This document shows, one piece after another, positions 33,496-43,977 of a DNA stretch of 64,000 bases. The translations under genes and the position numbers were made by a program. The notes beneath the pieces are model-generated. The model was not told the DNA's origin and did no database searches. It worked only from the letters and a program-made list of their open reading frames with translations. Position 1 is the stretch's first letter. Each line of letters opens with the position of its first letter. The stretch comes from Takakia lepidozioides (Eukaryota; Streptophyta; Takakiopsida; Takakiales; Takakiaceae), in contig CM060732.1 of NCBI GenBank assembly GCA_030704615.1, positions 64,957,053 through 65,021,052 on the forward strand, read 5' to 3'.

Positions 33496-34166
33496 CTATA
33501 ACAACTGAAGAAATGCCTGCAGGGCACAAAGTATAAAGGTATGATTTCCACAGAATGATATGGGTAAGTTCTCGTAAGCCTGCGGGGCTTGCAAGTACCG
33601 ATTTAGAGAAAAGGTACTCCCTGTTCGCCCATCCCTGTGCCACTGCGTAAGTAGTATCGCAAGCGTATAGTCTGTTAGTTCCTCCATAGCTTCAAAGCTA
33701 TAGCATTGATGGTCTGTCCCGTCGAGACGCCCGTTACTTGGAACGACGCCGACTCTTGCGCTTAAAATCCTTTCAATTTCTTGATCCTGCTTCTCGTTTA
33801 TGATTGACTGTAACCGCTGTGACTGGATTTTAAATTTAATTTTCTTTAGTGGACTTTCCCTACTGGACTGTCCACTAGGATAACACACGTGACAAGGATT
33901 TTGCTTTTCTATACTTGCCAAGTGTTCCGTTCCTTTTTTCCCGTATGCATTAATGGGCCCGCCATTCTTCTGAATTGACGTGCTAGGTAGGTACTTTGAC
34001 GACCATTCTTGCCCTCTCTCTTGATGACACCTGTTCTTGCACTTCCTTCTCAGCTGTGTGTCTCGCCCTGACTTCCACGTGTCCATTTCTAAACTGGTCT
34101 CCGTCCTTTCTTCCGCCGGCCATTTCCCTGACGTTATCCTGCGTCCACCTATCACTGATCCTATGG
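33496..34166 (-). other. Leader region upstream of the coiled-coil ORF
   Basis: A 219-codon open frame exists here (33496-34155, minus), but its composition is not protein-like. It includes a palindromic AGCTTTGAAGCTAT word near 33690. I read it as a 5' leader or LTR. The CTGTG array lies just upstream. Confidence 0.35.
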
Positions 34167-34278
34167 ACTGTGTAATTCTGGTAGGCTGTGTTAGACTGTG
34201 ACAGGCTGTGCCGCACTGTGATAGGCTGTGCGCAACTGTGTGATACTGTGCTGGGCTGTGATAGGCTGTGTGACCCTG
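34167..34278 (+). repeat. CTGTG-rich tandem array, right copy
   Basis: About eleven spaced ACTGTG/GGCTGTG units, in the same orientation as the array at 11121-11222. It marks the boundary between the minus-strand coiled-coil unit and the plus-strand dUTPase-gypsy. Confidence 0.5.
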
Positions 34279-34440
34279 TGGGACATGAGATCGTGGTTCC
34301 CTTGAAAGCAGTGAAAATCAAGGCTGGGTCTGCTACAGCCAATCTATCCAGAGTCCAGGCCATGGTCAAAGAGGTACAACAAAACTCTCACTTCACCCTC
34401 AATCGAAATGATTTTTACAAGTTTTAGCCTGATCTTCAAC

Positions 34441-34795
34441 TCTTACAATCAATGGCATGTTCCTAGTACTGGTGGTAAAACATGGATGCCCATAGCTGTT
34501 CCAAGGAATTCTACCCTGATTCGTGGACCTCTCAACATAATCATCCCAGAAAGTGGTCAAATCTGGCTTGACCTTCATCTGTCCAGCTGCTCACTTCCTG
34601 GAAGTTGAAGGCTAGAGGAGACTGACTGCCCTCAAACATTGCCTAGTTGCCACAGGTGTAATAGATAGGGGATATAGGCAAGAAATCAAGATTCTAATTG
34701 CTAATCCTGAGCGCTTCCCTGTGACCATTAAGAAAGGGCAGGTCCTGGCTCACATCACTGCCTTACCCATTGCTGAAATAAAAGAGATGCAAGCT
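34441..34795 (+). pseudogene. dUTPase-like domain upstream of RT
   Basis: The translation near 34655-34790 reads TGVIDRGYRQEIKILIAN, the signature of dUTPase motif 3, then KKGQVLAHITALPI, which fits motif 4 (G-x-R-[IV]-A-Q-[IL]). Upstream, IRGPLNIIIPESGQ and a Ser-rich turn fit the preceding strands. A stop and a frame change near 34610 separate the two halves. Trimeric dUTPases hydrolyse dUTP and limit uracil entry into reverse transcripts; some retroviruses encode one within pro-pol. The final glycine-rich motif 5 is not visible. Confidence 0.65.
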
Positions 34796-36466
34796 GGCTT
34801 TGGACTAGAGGCCATATGCAAACAACATGGCCCCTTGGATGATGTTGTTGTCTTTGCTGCAATTGCACCACCACATGTCCCTGATCTTAGTCCTGAAGGT
34901 AAGAAAACCCTCACCAAAGTGCTATCTGAAATTAAGTTGGGTATCACCCTCTCCTCAGGGCAAAGAAAGAGAGTTGAGATGCTTATTGCAAAAAATCTAG
35001 ATGTCTTCAACTTGGGGTCCACTGATTTAGGACGCACTCCCATCCTTCAACGTGACATTGTTACAGAAGGATCTCCTATCAAAAAAATTGCTTACCGAGA
35101 GAGTGTCAAAGAACGTGCTATAGTCCAAGAGGAAGTCAAGAAAATGCTTGATGCTGGTGTGATTAAGCCATCAGTTTCTTCTTGGGCTAGTCCAATTGTC
35201 CTGGCTGGAAAGAAAGATGGCACCACCCGCTTTTGTGTTGACTTCAGGAAACTGAATGAATCACTAAAAAGGATGTCTACCCTCTGCCTATGATCAATGA
35301 GACCTTGGATTGCATGGTGCTACAATTTTCTCCTCTCTTGATCATGCATCTAGTTTTTGGCAAGTTCCTCTAACTGAAGCAGCCAAGAAAAAGACCTCGT
35401 TTGTGTGTCGCATGGGCAAATACCAATATAAGACCATGCCATTTGGTTTATGCAATGCCACCTCAACCTTCTCACGCCTCATGGACATTGTCTTGGGGAA
35501 ATCTTCGCTGGGAATGTGCCTTAATTTATGTAGATGATATCAATGTGTATTCAGCCAGTTTTGATGCCCACTTGACTGACCTGCAGCAAATTGCGTACTG
35601 CAGGCCTCAAAGTGAAGCCAAAGAAGTGTGAACTATTCATGCCTGAGCTACACTTTCTTGGTCATGTCCTCTCCAAGGATGGTTTGCTTCTTGATCCTGC
35701 AAAGCTTGAGTCTGTTTGGGGCTTTCCTATTCCCAGGGATAAACATTGTATCAAATCCTTCCTGGGTCTGGCTTTTTATTATAGGCGCTTCATTAACAAC
35801 TTTGCCAAGCTTGTCCACCCTCTAACCAAGGTGTTGTGCAAAGATGCCAGGTTTGAATGGACCTTCTCCCAAGGCTGCCTTTGACATCCTTCGCAAGGCT
35901 TTGTGTTCAGTTCCCATCCTGATGTTTCCCAACTTTGAATTACCTTTCTTGCTTCAGACTGATGCATCAGATGTTGCCATCTCTGCAATCTTATGTCAAG
36001 TTGTAGAAGGCAAGAAGCATATAATAGCTTATGCATCTCGCCGTCTTGATCGTCATGAAAGGAACTATTCTATATCTGACAAGGAGGGTCCGCCTTAGTA
36101 TTTGGTGTGAAGCATTTTAGGCAATATTTGCATGGTAGCCGGTTTGTGGTAGAAACTGATCATCTTTCACTTGAGGCCCTTATTAAGCCAAGGGAACTTC
36201 ATGGAAGACTTACTCGATGGGCTATGTACCTGCAGGAATTTGACATGGATATAGTATACAAGAAAGGCAAGGAGAACACAAATACTGATGCACTCACACA
36301 GGTTGATCATCTTGTCAGCAGGCCTATGCTCACCTTGGATGACCTTGTTGCTGCTGATGTAGCCCCTTCTCCTGATCTTGCCCCTCTTCTCAACCTTCTT
36401 TGTGCTAATCAGCACCCCTTGGCCTTTGGATTCACATGGCATATTGGCTGCTTGGGGCTAGTCTAG
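34796..36466 (+). pseudogene. RT and RNase H of the dUTPase-gypsy
   Basis: RT motifs in order: VKKMLDAGVIKPSVSSWASP, GKKDGTTRFCVDFRKLN, FSSLDHASSFWQVPL, TMPFGLCNATSTF and catalytic IYVDDINVYSA (about 35525), then LHFLGHVLSKDGL. RNase H: LQTDASDVAISAIL, IAYASRRLDRHERNYS, ETDHLSLEALI and KGKENTNTDAL. Frame changes occur near 35275, 35500, 35590 and 35880, and a TAG near 36098. No full-length product is possible. Confidence 0.9.
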
Positions 36467-36839
36467 CCTTCTTGATGATCCTGGTTCATTTATTTGTGTG
36501 TTAGTATGTGTGGTGGATCTATCGCTTAGAGAGAATTCGAATGGTTTGGTAGAAGTTCCTTGTTGTGTTTCAGCTCTTCTCTATCCTAGGTCCCTGAGTT
36601 TGTTGTGATTCAGCTGATGTACCGGTGTGACTATTGGCTTGAGCCTCAAGGCCTGATTTGGCTGTCCATGAGTAGTAACAAATGAGGTGAAGGTATCCAT
36701 GGCTGGAGATCATAGATGCAGACACTCCAGACCACCTTCTCTAAAACCCATTGTCTACCTCTTATGTGCAGTGCAATCATGGATGATTAGCTATATGCTG
36801 CGCTACTCCAGTGATGCCAATCAGGGCGTTCGTCAGTTG

Positions 36840-37413
36840 GGCTTTTCGAGTCCTTGCGTAAACAAATTCTCTATCATGTGTCTACTCACCGTTTCATGGG
36901 TGATAAGCTTTTCAAGGAGCTCACTAGAGGGGGAGTGCCATGCTACTTGGAGGTGCCACCACGGAGCCAACTGAATGTTTTATTGGAGCGTTTCCATTGT
37001 TCCTTGTATGCAGGTCATCTTGGTATCAAGAAAACTGTGGCCCGTATCCAAGAGGTATACTATTGGCTGGGAATTCACCGAGACGTCATGGAATTCATCT
37101 CTAAGTGTAAATTAGGTTGTCGTGCTAACATTGCTCTTCCTAGGGCCCGGATCTTATATGAGCTGCAGCTTTTGCTTGTCACCCATGCTTTTGCTCGTGT
37201 TGGCATTGACTTAGTAGGACCCCTCGCACTCACATCAAAGGGTCGAAGCTACCTTTGTGTTGCTACCGACTACTTGACTAAGTGGGTAGAAGTCCGGCCT
37301 TTACGTTCCAAGGCTAGTGATGCTGTAGCTTAGTTCTTCTTCAATGAGATCCTTATGCGGCATGGGTGTCCTCGGGAGATACTTACGGATCAGGGCAAGG
37401 AGTTTTGTAACCA
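36840..37413 (+). pseudogene. Integrase, first part, dUTPase-gypsy
   Basis: Zinc domain with YAGHLGIKKTVARIQ and a CKLGC pair, then VGIDLVGPLAL (first Asp) and LTDQGKEF (second Asp) just before the insertion. A TAG lies near 37331. Joining 37413 to 48598 restores the frame through the insertion point (EFCNQLLT). Confidence 0.88.
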
Positions 37414-37783
37414 TGTCAAGTTAAATAAGCACAGTGTGAAACTAGCTAGAATAAAGCTAGTTATTTGTATTTAACACTTGGATTTTGGTCAAGTGTTAAA
37501 TCAGGTGTCAAGTTTAGTTTGACACCTGACCCATCTTATCTTCACGAGAGCGGGAGTCGCGCAGCTCATCTCTCTCGAGTTGAGCCTGCGCGACCGAGCT
37601 CCTGCATCATTTAGGACTGACTGTGCTCATGATGGGAGTGTAGGTTGTTGTGGGGTGGAGTCCCCACAGCTTGGGGTGCCCCTGGCTCGACTTCTGTTTT
37701 AAAGAGTGATAGTGATGGATTTCATATTTCTTGTGTTGGGAGTGTGTGTCCTTTCTAGCTTGTTTATCACTCGAGAGAGATGA
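37414..37783 (+). repeat. 5' LTR remnant of copy 2 (block B, no block A)
   Basis: Block B runs 37414-37768 and is followed by ACTCGAGAGAGATGA, the same inverted end as in copy 1. Cargo starts at once. By eye about seven differences separate it from block B at 48154-48507. Confidence 0.85.
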
Positions 37784-37954
37784 AACTGTATCTAGTTTTC
37801 TAGTGCTAAGCTAGATGTGACGTTCTTGTTTTTAAGCACTATTATAATATAGCTTGGTTACGAGAGCCTGCAGTTAGACTGGCTATGTGTGCCTAGTGGA
37901 GCATAACAGGAAGACGGGAAACACTTGAAGTGTCGCTGCAGCAGTTCAAAGCTA

Positions 37955-38210
37955 ATAATATTCTCGTCTTCCTGGCAGGCACTGCAGCAGGCTGTCTGCC
38001 TTGTCCTGAAAGTGTGGGGGGCCTGTCCTCATCAACAGCTGCAGCATAGGAATGGCTTCTGCCGCTACCATGGCTTGTGCTTTTCCCACCTCGGCAGGAC
38101 TGGAGGACCAGGCTTGACGTAGTAGGAACAAAGCCTCAAGTGCTGCTTCCTGTGCTCCTTCATTGCCAGCCTCTAGTGCACCCACCAGCTGCGCGGACCT
38201 GCTCTAGTTA
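37955..38210 (-). pseudogene. Captured ARM-repeat fragment, CELLULOSE SYNTHASE INTERACTIVE-like
   Basis: On the minus strand the frame reads [20 protein letters not shown], then a segment with [32 protein letters not shown] and LLQCLPG. This matches my knowledge of the last armadillo repeats of CSI1/POM2-type proteins, just before their C2 domain, where LLQCLPG is characteristic. About 85 codons are present, with no start and no C2 domain. CSI proteins link cellulose synthase complexes to microtubules. Here it is antisense cargo between 5' LTR and ORF0. Confidence 0.7.
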
Positions 38211-38400
38211 CGCACAAACCTGTTCGGCATCTTTGATTTTGGACATGCCTGTATATTGCTCATTGTGTGGCTTCAGATTGAGCCCACCGTGACTTGCAAG
38301 CACTCTCCCATGAATGAGCCTGTCCAAGCTTTTATGCACTTGGAGTTTCTCGCATGAATGTGTCAATGTGCAGCGGCGGTGAGAGAGGAAGGCACGAGCC

Positions 38401-38775
38401 ATGCCGGCAGGTCATGGATTGCGATCGCGCACCAGGGATCTGTTCTCGCGGCCATTCAGGCAGAAGGGGTACATTCACTTGACCACGTATCTGAGAAACT
38501 ACAGGATTGGAGATTATGTGGACATCAAGGTGAATGGCGCTGTGCACAAGGGCATGCCCCACAAGTTCTACCATGGCCGCACTGGTATCGTCTGGAATGT
38601 CACCAAGCGGGCTGTTGGTGTAGTTGTTAACAAGCAGGTTGGTCCCAGGATCATTCGGAAGCGCATCCATGTGCGCGTCGAGCATGTCCAGCCGTCCTGC
38701 TGCCGTGAAGGAGTTTGTCCGCGCCACAACAGTGGCGCTTACTGCCGGTATTGTAGGTTTTTTTGTTCCTCCTAA
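38401..38775 (+). pseudogene. RPL21: Captured ribosomal protein eL21, truncated and intronless
   Basis: From ATG 38401 about 100 codons match plant eL21 closely: [77 protein letters not shown]. Plant eL21 is about 164 residues; here it departs after HVQPS and ends 24 codons later in unrelated sequence. It is uninterrupted by introns, which fits a cDNA-derived copy. It lies in the element's sense orientation, after the antisense CSI-like fragment, so it was probably picked up during reverse transcription. Confidence 0.88.
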
Positions 38776-39560
38776 GTAGGGCATGAAAACACCATGTTCT
38801 AAGGTTTCTCCTAGTGCATTGAAGCTACTTGGCAGGGTTGGCTTGTTCTGAGGAGGCTGGTTGCTGAGCCGCATTTTGTTGGTTTTCTGAGACCACTCCA
38901 AGCTCGCAGCTTATAGATATAAGCAGCACGCCTTTTGCTCCATGGGTAGATCTATGGTCGCCCGAAGTGTTTCAACATTCTATTGCCTATGGGATTGTAG
39001 GCAGAAATCCAAAAACCAAAAATAGAGACGAGGAGAAGCTCTGGATTCATGATGCAACTGGCAGGTGGATGTCACTGCAGAGGTGAGAAAAATACTGATG
39101 GCCAGTGGAAGGGAGCAGGTCACTGCTGCGTTGAGGGTTGCAAAAGGGTGTGCACCTTCATTGTAGATAAACGAGGCGCTTTGGACCCTTTAACGAGGCT
39201 TGGAGTTGGACGTTTTGAAGCTGGTTCCATGTCCAGCGCATGCTGTTGGAGCACCTGGTAGCCCATCCACAATTGCAGTGGGGGCTGAGAGCTGGTGCCT
39301 TCGAGGATTCAGTGGTTCGGAGTACGAGCTGCCTTTGTTGCTATTGATGGTGCTGGAGAATCGCTTGAGACAAGGGCCTGCGGGTACAAGCCCTGCTGGT
39401 GTGAGAGCTGCTGCAGGCATTAGAGTCGGGCAGTAGAGTCGGCTATTGGTGAGACGAGATAGAAGCACTTTGGGTCTTCAATCCTGAGTGCCTCAGTACT
39501 TGAGCGTTGTCGGCACCAGCTTGATTTTGCATAGACCTGGAGGGGAACGGCCTTGGGAAC
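38776..39560 (+). other. Rest of the cargo of copy 2
   Basis: No recognised gene. Homology to copy 1 resumes near 39575 (AACAGGGAACCAAGACA, matching 29040-29060 minus) followed by an A-rich tract (39598-39650). Confidence 0.4.
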
Positions 39561-39901
39561 CTGTAGAGAACCAAAGAACAGGGAACCAAGACAAGTATTG
39601 AAAAAGAAAAAGAAAAAGGAGTTTTTAAAAGGGAAAAGAAAAGAAAAAGGTGTTATGTTTAAAGAGCCTGGTTGGTCATATCTTTGTCAAATGAGCTCCG
39701 TTTGACTCAGTTTTTGAGGGGATAGCTGCAGAAAGGGGATATCTACCTATCTAGACCTGGTTTTTTTTGTTTTGTTTTTGGGACTCTGCTAAAAATCTAT
39801 GGAATTTTTAGAGTGTGAATGTGCCATGAAAGATCCACAATCCTGTTTCTAGAACCTGTTCTGGTCTACATGAGAGATAAATCTGGGGATGTACTCCTTG
39901 T

Positions 39902-40651
39902 ATGGCTGGGGGAAATGAGGACGTGATTGAAGGGCAGGTCTCTTCTCTTAGCCTGTGCACCAAAGGGGACAAGATTTATGTTTCCCAAGGAACTCAGACT
40001 GATTTGAGTGGAGAACAGTTGGACGAGTTGATTGCATACTGGGAGTCAGGCATTAGTAGTGGACAACAAACTGCTGTAGTTGGCGTTGAGGGCCTCAATA
40101 TCGCCTTGGACAGTCAGAACTCTGTTGGAGCCAGCAGTTCTGCAGCTGTAGCTGAAATACCAAAGTGGGTGAAAGCTAGGCTTGGAACACAGCCAAAGAC
40201 AGCCCCGGGGACCAAGGTGTTCAGCCACAAGGCCGTGGTGTACTGGAGCTGAGGAGCAGGAGCTACACAAGTTTGTGCAATCAGACATGGTTGCAGCCGG
40301 ATACGCTCTGCACAGGGCAACCACGAGCGGGGGTTCATCAGCAATGACATGTTTGTTGTGCGTGAAGGAGATGCAGTCATTCGCAATGAGGACACCCGCA
40401 ACCGTCTCAAAGCTTTCGAGTTGAGAGACTATCAGACCCTACCTTTGTTTTCTTTAGTATTCAGTGAGCGGGAGATATGGGAGTATTGCTTTGTCTCTAC
40501 CTGGCAGAAAGAGGAGGAGGGTTGGTTAGAGCGAGCTACTGTAGCTTGGGACAAGGTTAGTGGCAGGTTTCTGGACATAGATATACCTCCTACACCTTAC
40601 CATCATGCAGAGCGAGGCACTTTGAGAGAAGTCTGGCAGTTGATAGCATAG
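39902..40651 (+). CDS. ORF0 of copy 2, upstream of gag, with one in-frame TGA
   Basis: ATG at 39902 opens 116 codons (MAGGNEDVIEGQVSSLSLCT) up to a TGA at 40250-40252. The same frame continues to 40651 and contains MFVVREGDAVIRNEDTRNRL, WLERATVAWDKVSGRFLDID and a final LREVWQLIA. The TGA has the same sequence context in copy 1. Either it is an inherited lesion or the two halves are joined by readthrough. No motif tells its role. Accessory ORFs upstream of gag are uncommon in Ty3/gypsy elements. Confidence 0.5.
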
Positions 40652-41172
40652 ATCAAGATTAGATCTTGTTTGGTCGGGCTTCTATTCTTCCCCTCCATCT
40701 CTGTACTATTTTCATTACCTTGTACTTGTAGTTGCCAAAGCCTCTCTTGGTGGAGGCCAGTCAGTTCGGGGTTTTGGGCTGGAATATTCTGCAGGATCAG
40801 CATTGCAGCTGGATTTTGGTGTGGGGGTGTTGATGTTTTGATTTCTTGTGTTTGGATCCCCCCCAACACTTGCATGCTTGACTGTGCGCCATGTTGGTTT
40901 TGTGTGGGCGCTTGCTTTCATAGGGATTAGGCCGGATTTGATCACCGGTCAATCCTAGAGTATGCTGTCGGTGGTGAGGCTGGAGTGATGACCAGCAAGA
41001 CCACCCGTGTTTCTTCTATGGTGAGGCTGGGTTGATGACCAGCCAACCATAGGAGTTCTTGCGGTGGATGCAGGTGCAGGTGCCCTGAGCCACTGGGAAT
41101 ATGACCCTTAAACTGCAACAGGTGCCTACCCGTGTCACTATTAGAATTAGTAATAGAGCCTTATAGTGTCAC
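40652..41172 (+). other. Leader between ORF0 and gag, copy 2
   Basis: Non-coding as far as I can see, homologous to the same region in copy 1 and with the same duplicated GGTGAGGCTGG words near 40973-41045. Confidence 0.5.
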
Positions 41173-43977
41173 GTGGGGGAGGTGCACATTGTGAGTGTCA
41201 TCACGGAGTTACCCAGGGGTTCTGAGGGGAACACGGCTACAGGCAGTAGCAGTGAGAGTGGGTTCACCAGACGAGGTGTTTGTTTCAGACCACCTCCACC
41301 TCCACCCTCAGCTAGTGCAGAGTCAGACACAAACTCAGAGGCTTCATCAATAGGTGTGCAGTTTCATTCGCCATTGTTGTGGGACGACATGGAGGAGATG
41401 TATGGAGCTACCAAGGGGCCTCGTAGGTACTCTGGAGCTGTGGGCACAATCGAGTTGGATTACTTTATCCAGGAGTTTGACAGCTGGTGTGATTTGCAGC
41501 AGATGCGCAATCCACAGCTATTCACCCCATTCATGGCGTGGAAGGGACTGTTCCAGCATTTGGAAGGCCCGCCTATGGACGATTACCACGAGTTCAGGCG
41601 AGGACATGAAGCAGAGATTGAGGAGTGGAGGATGTATTGGTCACCTGACTACGTCTCCATTACTCGAGGCACGACGCGACCAGTAGCTGCATCAGTACCA
41701 ATATCTCCCACTGCCAGCACTAGTAGTGGAACAAGTAGTGCTGGTACTTTTGTAGGTGCTACTACTCCTCCTGCCACGACTACAACACATGTGCCTAGAT
41801 TCAACCCGGTGGTGGAGTTCTTCCAGGAGTTGCGGAGGAACTACCAAGGTGTACGGACAGAGAAGCTACGAAGTTTGCAAGACTTCCAGCGCAAACCCAA
41901 TGAGAGCCTGCGAGAGGCGTACACTCGTATGAGGCGCTTGATAAGTGTGACCCAAGGGGTTACTGAAGCTCAGGCAATCCAGTTCTGGTATGGCATTTTG
42001 GACAAGGAGCTCAGGAGAAGGGTGCGGGATGCAACCCTGTTACAAGCAGCCCAACCTACATTAGCAGATGTGTTTCTGCTGGCTGAGCGGATTGAGCTCA
42101 ACATGGTGGAGGAGCGAGTTGTTACCATTGGATTTGGCAAGGACATGCCTGCACGAGGCGCAGCTGCCAGCCCATAGGCACAAAGGACTGCCCAACAACG
42201 TGGTCAGGGGGGCAAGGTTTCCCAACCCAAGTTCCATGGAGCTTACAGGGAACCTCAAGTGTAGAGGCCCATGGCATCTTTTGCAGGCCAAAAACAACCA
42301 GGGGTGATATGTTGGACATGTGGAGGACCCCATGTCAAGAGAGATTGCCTAGAGAGTGGCAGAAGGCCGGCACAAGCACAGCCTGCACAGTTGCAGTGTG
42401 GGCATTGTGGCAAGTATGGGCATGGAGATGCTCAGTGTTATGACTTGCATCCTGAGTTGCGCCTAGGCCAGTTCCAAGGGAACAATGGTGGCCGGGGGCG
42501 AGGTGGACCAGCCCAGAGAGGACGAGGTGGTCGGGCACGAGGTGTAGGCCAAGGGCAAGCTCAACATGGCCAAGGACGCGGAGGTCAGGGTGTTGACCAA
42601 GGCATGGCCAACCGGCTTCAGCAGCTAGAGCAGAGGCTCGTTGCCATGGCTACAGTGCAGGCGGTACCGGCTCCTAGGCGGGATGGTCCACCTCCTGCTC
42701 CTGAGGGAGGAGATATGGGAGGCATGGGATTCATGTGCGGAGCAGCACTACCACTAGAGCAGGTGGAGTCTGCTTCAACCGTGACTCGAGGAGCAGCACG
42801 AGTTCCTGAGCCACAAGGTGCAGAGGTGGAGTTGGATCCACAACGTGGGGAGGCAAGCCGTCAGGCGAGGCTGCCTCAGTCATTCACCTTGGCGGAGACA
42901 GTGTCAACGCCATCCATGGCACCTAGTTCTCGCCCGACTGTTACCGAGGCGGAGGTTTCTATGCCATTGGGGAGAGCTACACGTGCAGCACTGACACCTG
43001 CTGCCAAGGCTAGTGCAGCCGGTGTGTTGTTGGGGGCAGCCACCTCTGTGTGTCAAGCCCCACTGTTCTCGGCAACCATGATTGCGACGCCGGGGGTAAG
43101 ACCAGCTGCAGTGTTCAGACTAGCAGCAACACTCTGTGAGAGTGGGGAGGTCACTTCATCTTCTGTGGAGTTACTGGAAGGTGTAGTGGTATAGGGATCC
43201 TCGGATTTGAGGGTCAAGACTGCCACGGCTGCGCCATGGCAAGCTGCAGCTGCGAGGTTGACGGAGCTGCCAGCTAGGCCAGCCTTTGAGCGCGCCATGG
43301 TGACACCTGGAGTTGTCTTGTTAGACAACCAGGATGACATTTTCTCTTTGAGAGGACCGGCAGGCAAGAAGTACCGGCCACTGCGGGTCTTGTTGGACTC
43401 GGGAGCTCAGCCACTGATGTTGGGCAGAGCTGCTATTGCAGGTTTGGGCCTCATGGAGGCGGATATGGAGCCTTGTCATTTCCAAATACAGACATCTCTG
43501 GGAGGATCAGAGCAGGCTCGGGGCATGACACGGCATCAGTTGGCCATCAGACTACAGCCGGATCATCCTATCGATGGCTCAGTAATGCGAGCCAAGGCCA
43601 TTGTGACAGACACGGTCTCTTACGATGTCCTCGTTGGTGGGGCAGTGTTATACCCCATGGGCTTCACCCTGGACTTTTGGGAGGAGTCAGCATTCTACAG
43701 GCCTGGATGGCAGTCAGGGGATGGTCGTCGTGCACAGCTCCCTGTGACATTCATTGGGGCTATTGCGGCTGCCCAACAGGGCAAGATGCCAACACTAGCC
43801 ACCTTTACAGCTGCAGTTAGTTGGCCTGGAGAGTTGCTGGAAGGCAATGCCCATGCAGAGGATGTGCCACCTCCAGCAGAGCAGGATGACATGCATGGTA
43901 TGGCGGAGTTTCCTGCCATGGTTGCTCACACTCCATTGTGGGGTACGAGCAAGGATTTGCAGCAGGTTGCTGATTGA
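41173..43977 (+). pseudogene. Gag and aspartic protease of copy 2
   Basis: A single frame from a GTG at 41173 to TGA at 43975-43977, with TAG at 42175-42177, 42262-42264 and 43192-43194. A proline run (PPPPPP) lies near residue 37; the gag core (FFQELRRNYQGVRTEKL) near 220-260. Two zinc knuckles: CWTCGGPHVKRDC (short CX2CX3HX4C form) and CGHCGKYGHGDAQC. An RG/Q-rich basic tail follows; protease LLDSGAQPLML near 43390. The first knuckle and both nearby stops lie in a 201-bp segment (42160-42360) absent from copy 1. No upstream ATG is in frame, so translation start is uncertain. Confidence 0.88.

Larger units (their letters stand above)
34290..37413 (+). mobile_element. Old Ty3/gypsy with dUTPase-like domain, left part
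   Basis: Plus-strand relic with order dUTPase-like (34441-34790), RT (34990-35890), RNase H (35870-36320), integrase (36840-37413), continuing after the copy 2 insertion at 48598-49263. Gag, most of the protease and the 5' LTR are not seen; the element seems truncated where it abuts the CTGTG array. Many stops and shifts mark it as older than the inserted copy 2. Confidence 0.85.

Noticed and set aside
33496-34155. A 219-codon minus-strand ORF upstream of the coiled-coil gene
   Set aside because: Composition and palindromic DNA suggest a leader or LTR rather than a protein.
38332-38901. A 189-codon minus-strand open frame over the eL21 copy
   Set aside because: It is antisense to the well-supported eL21 sequence and shows no family resemblance.
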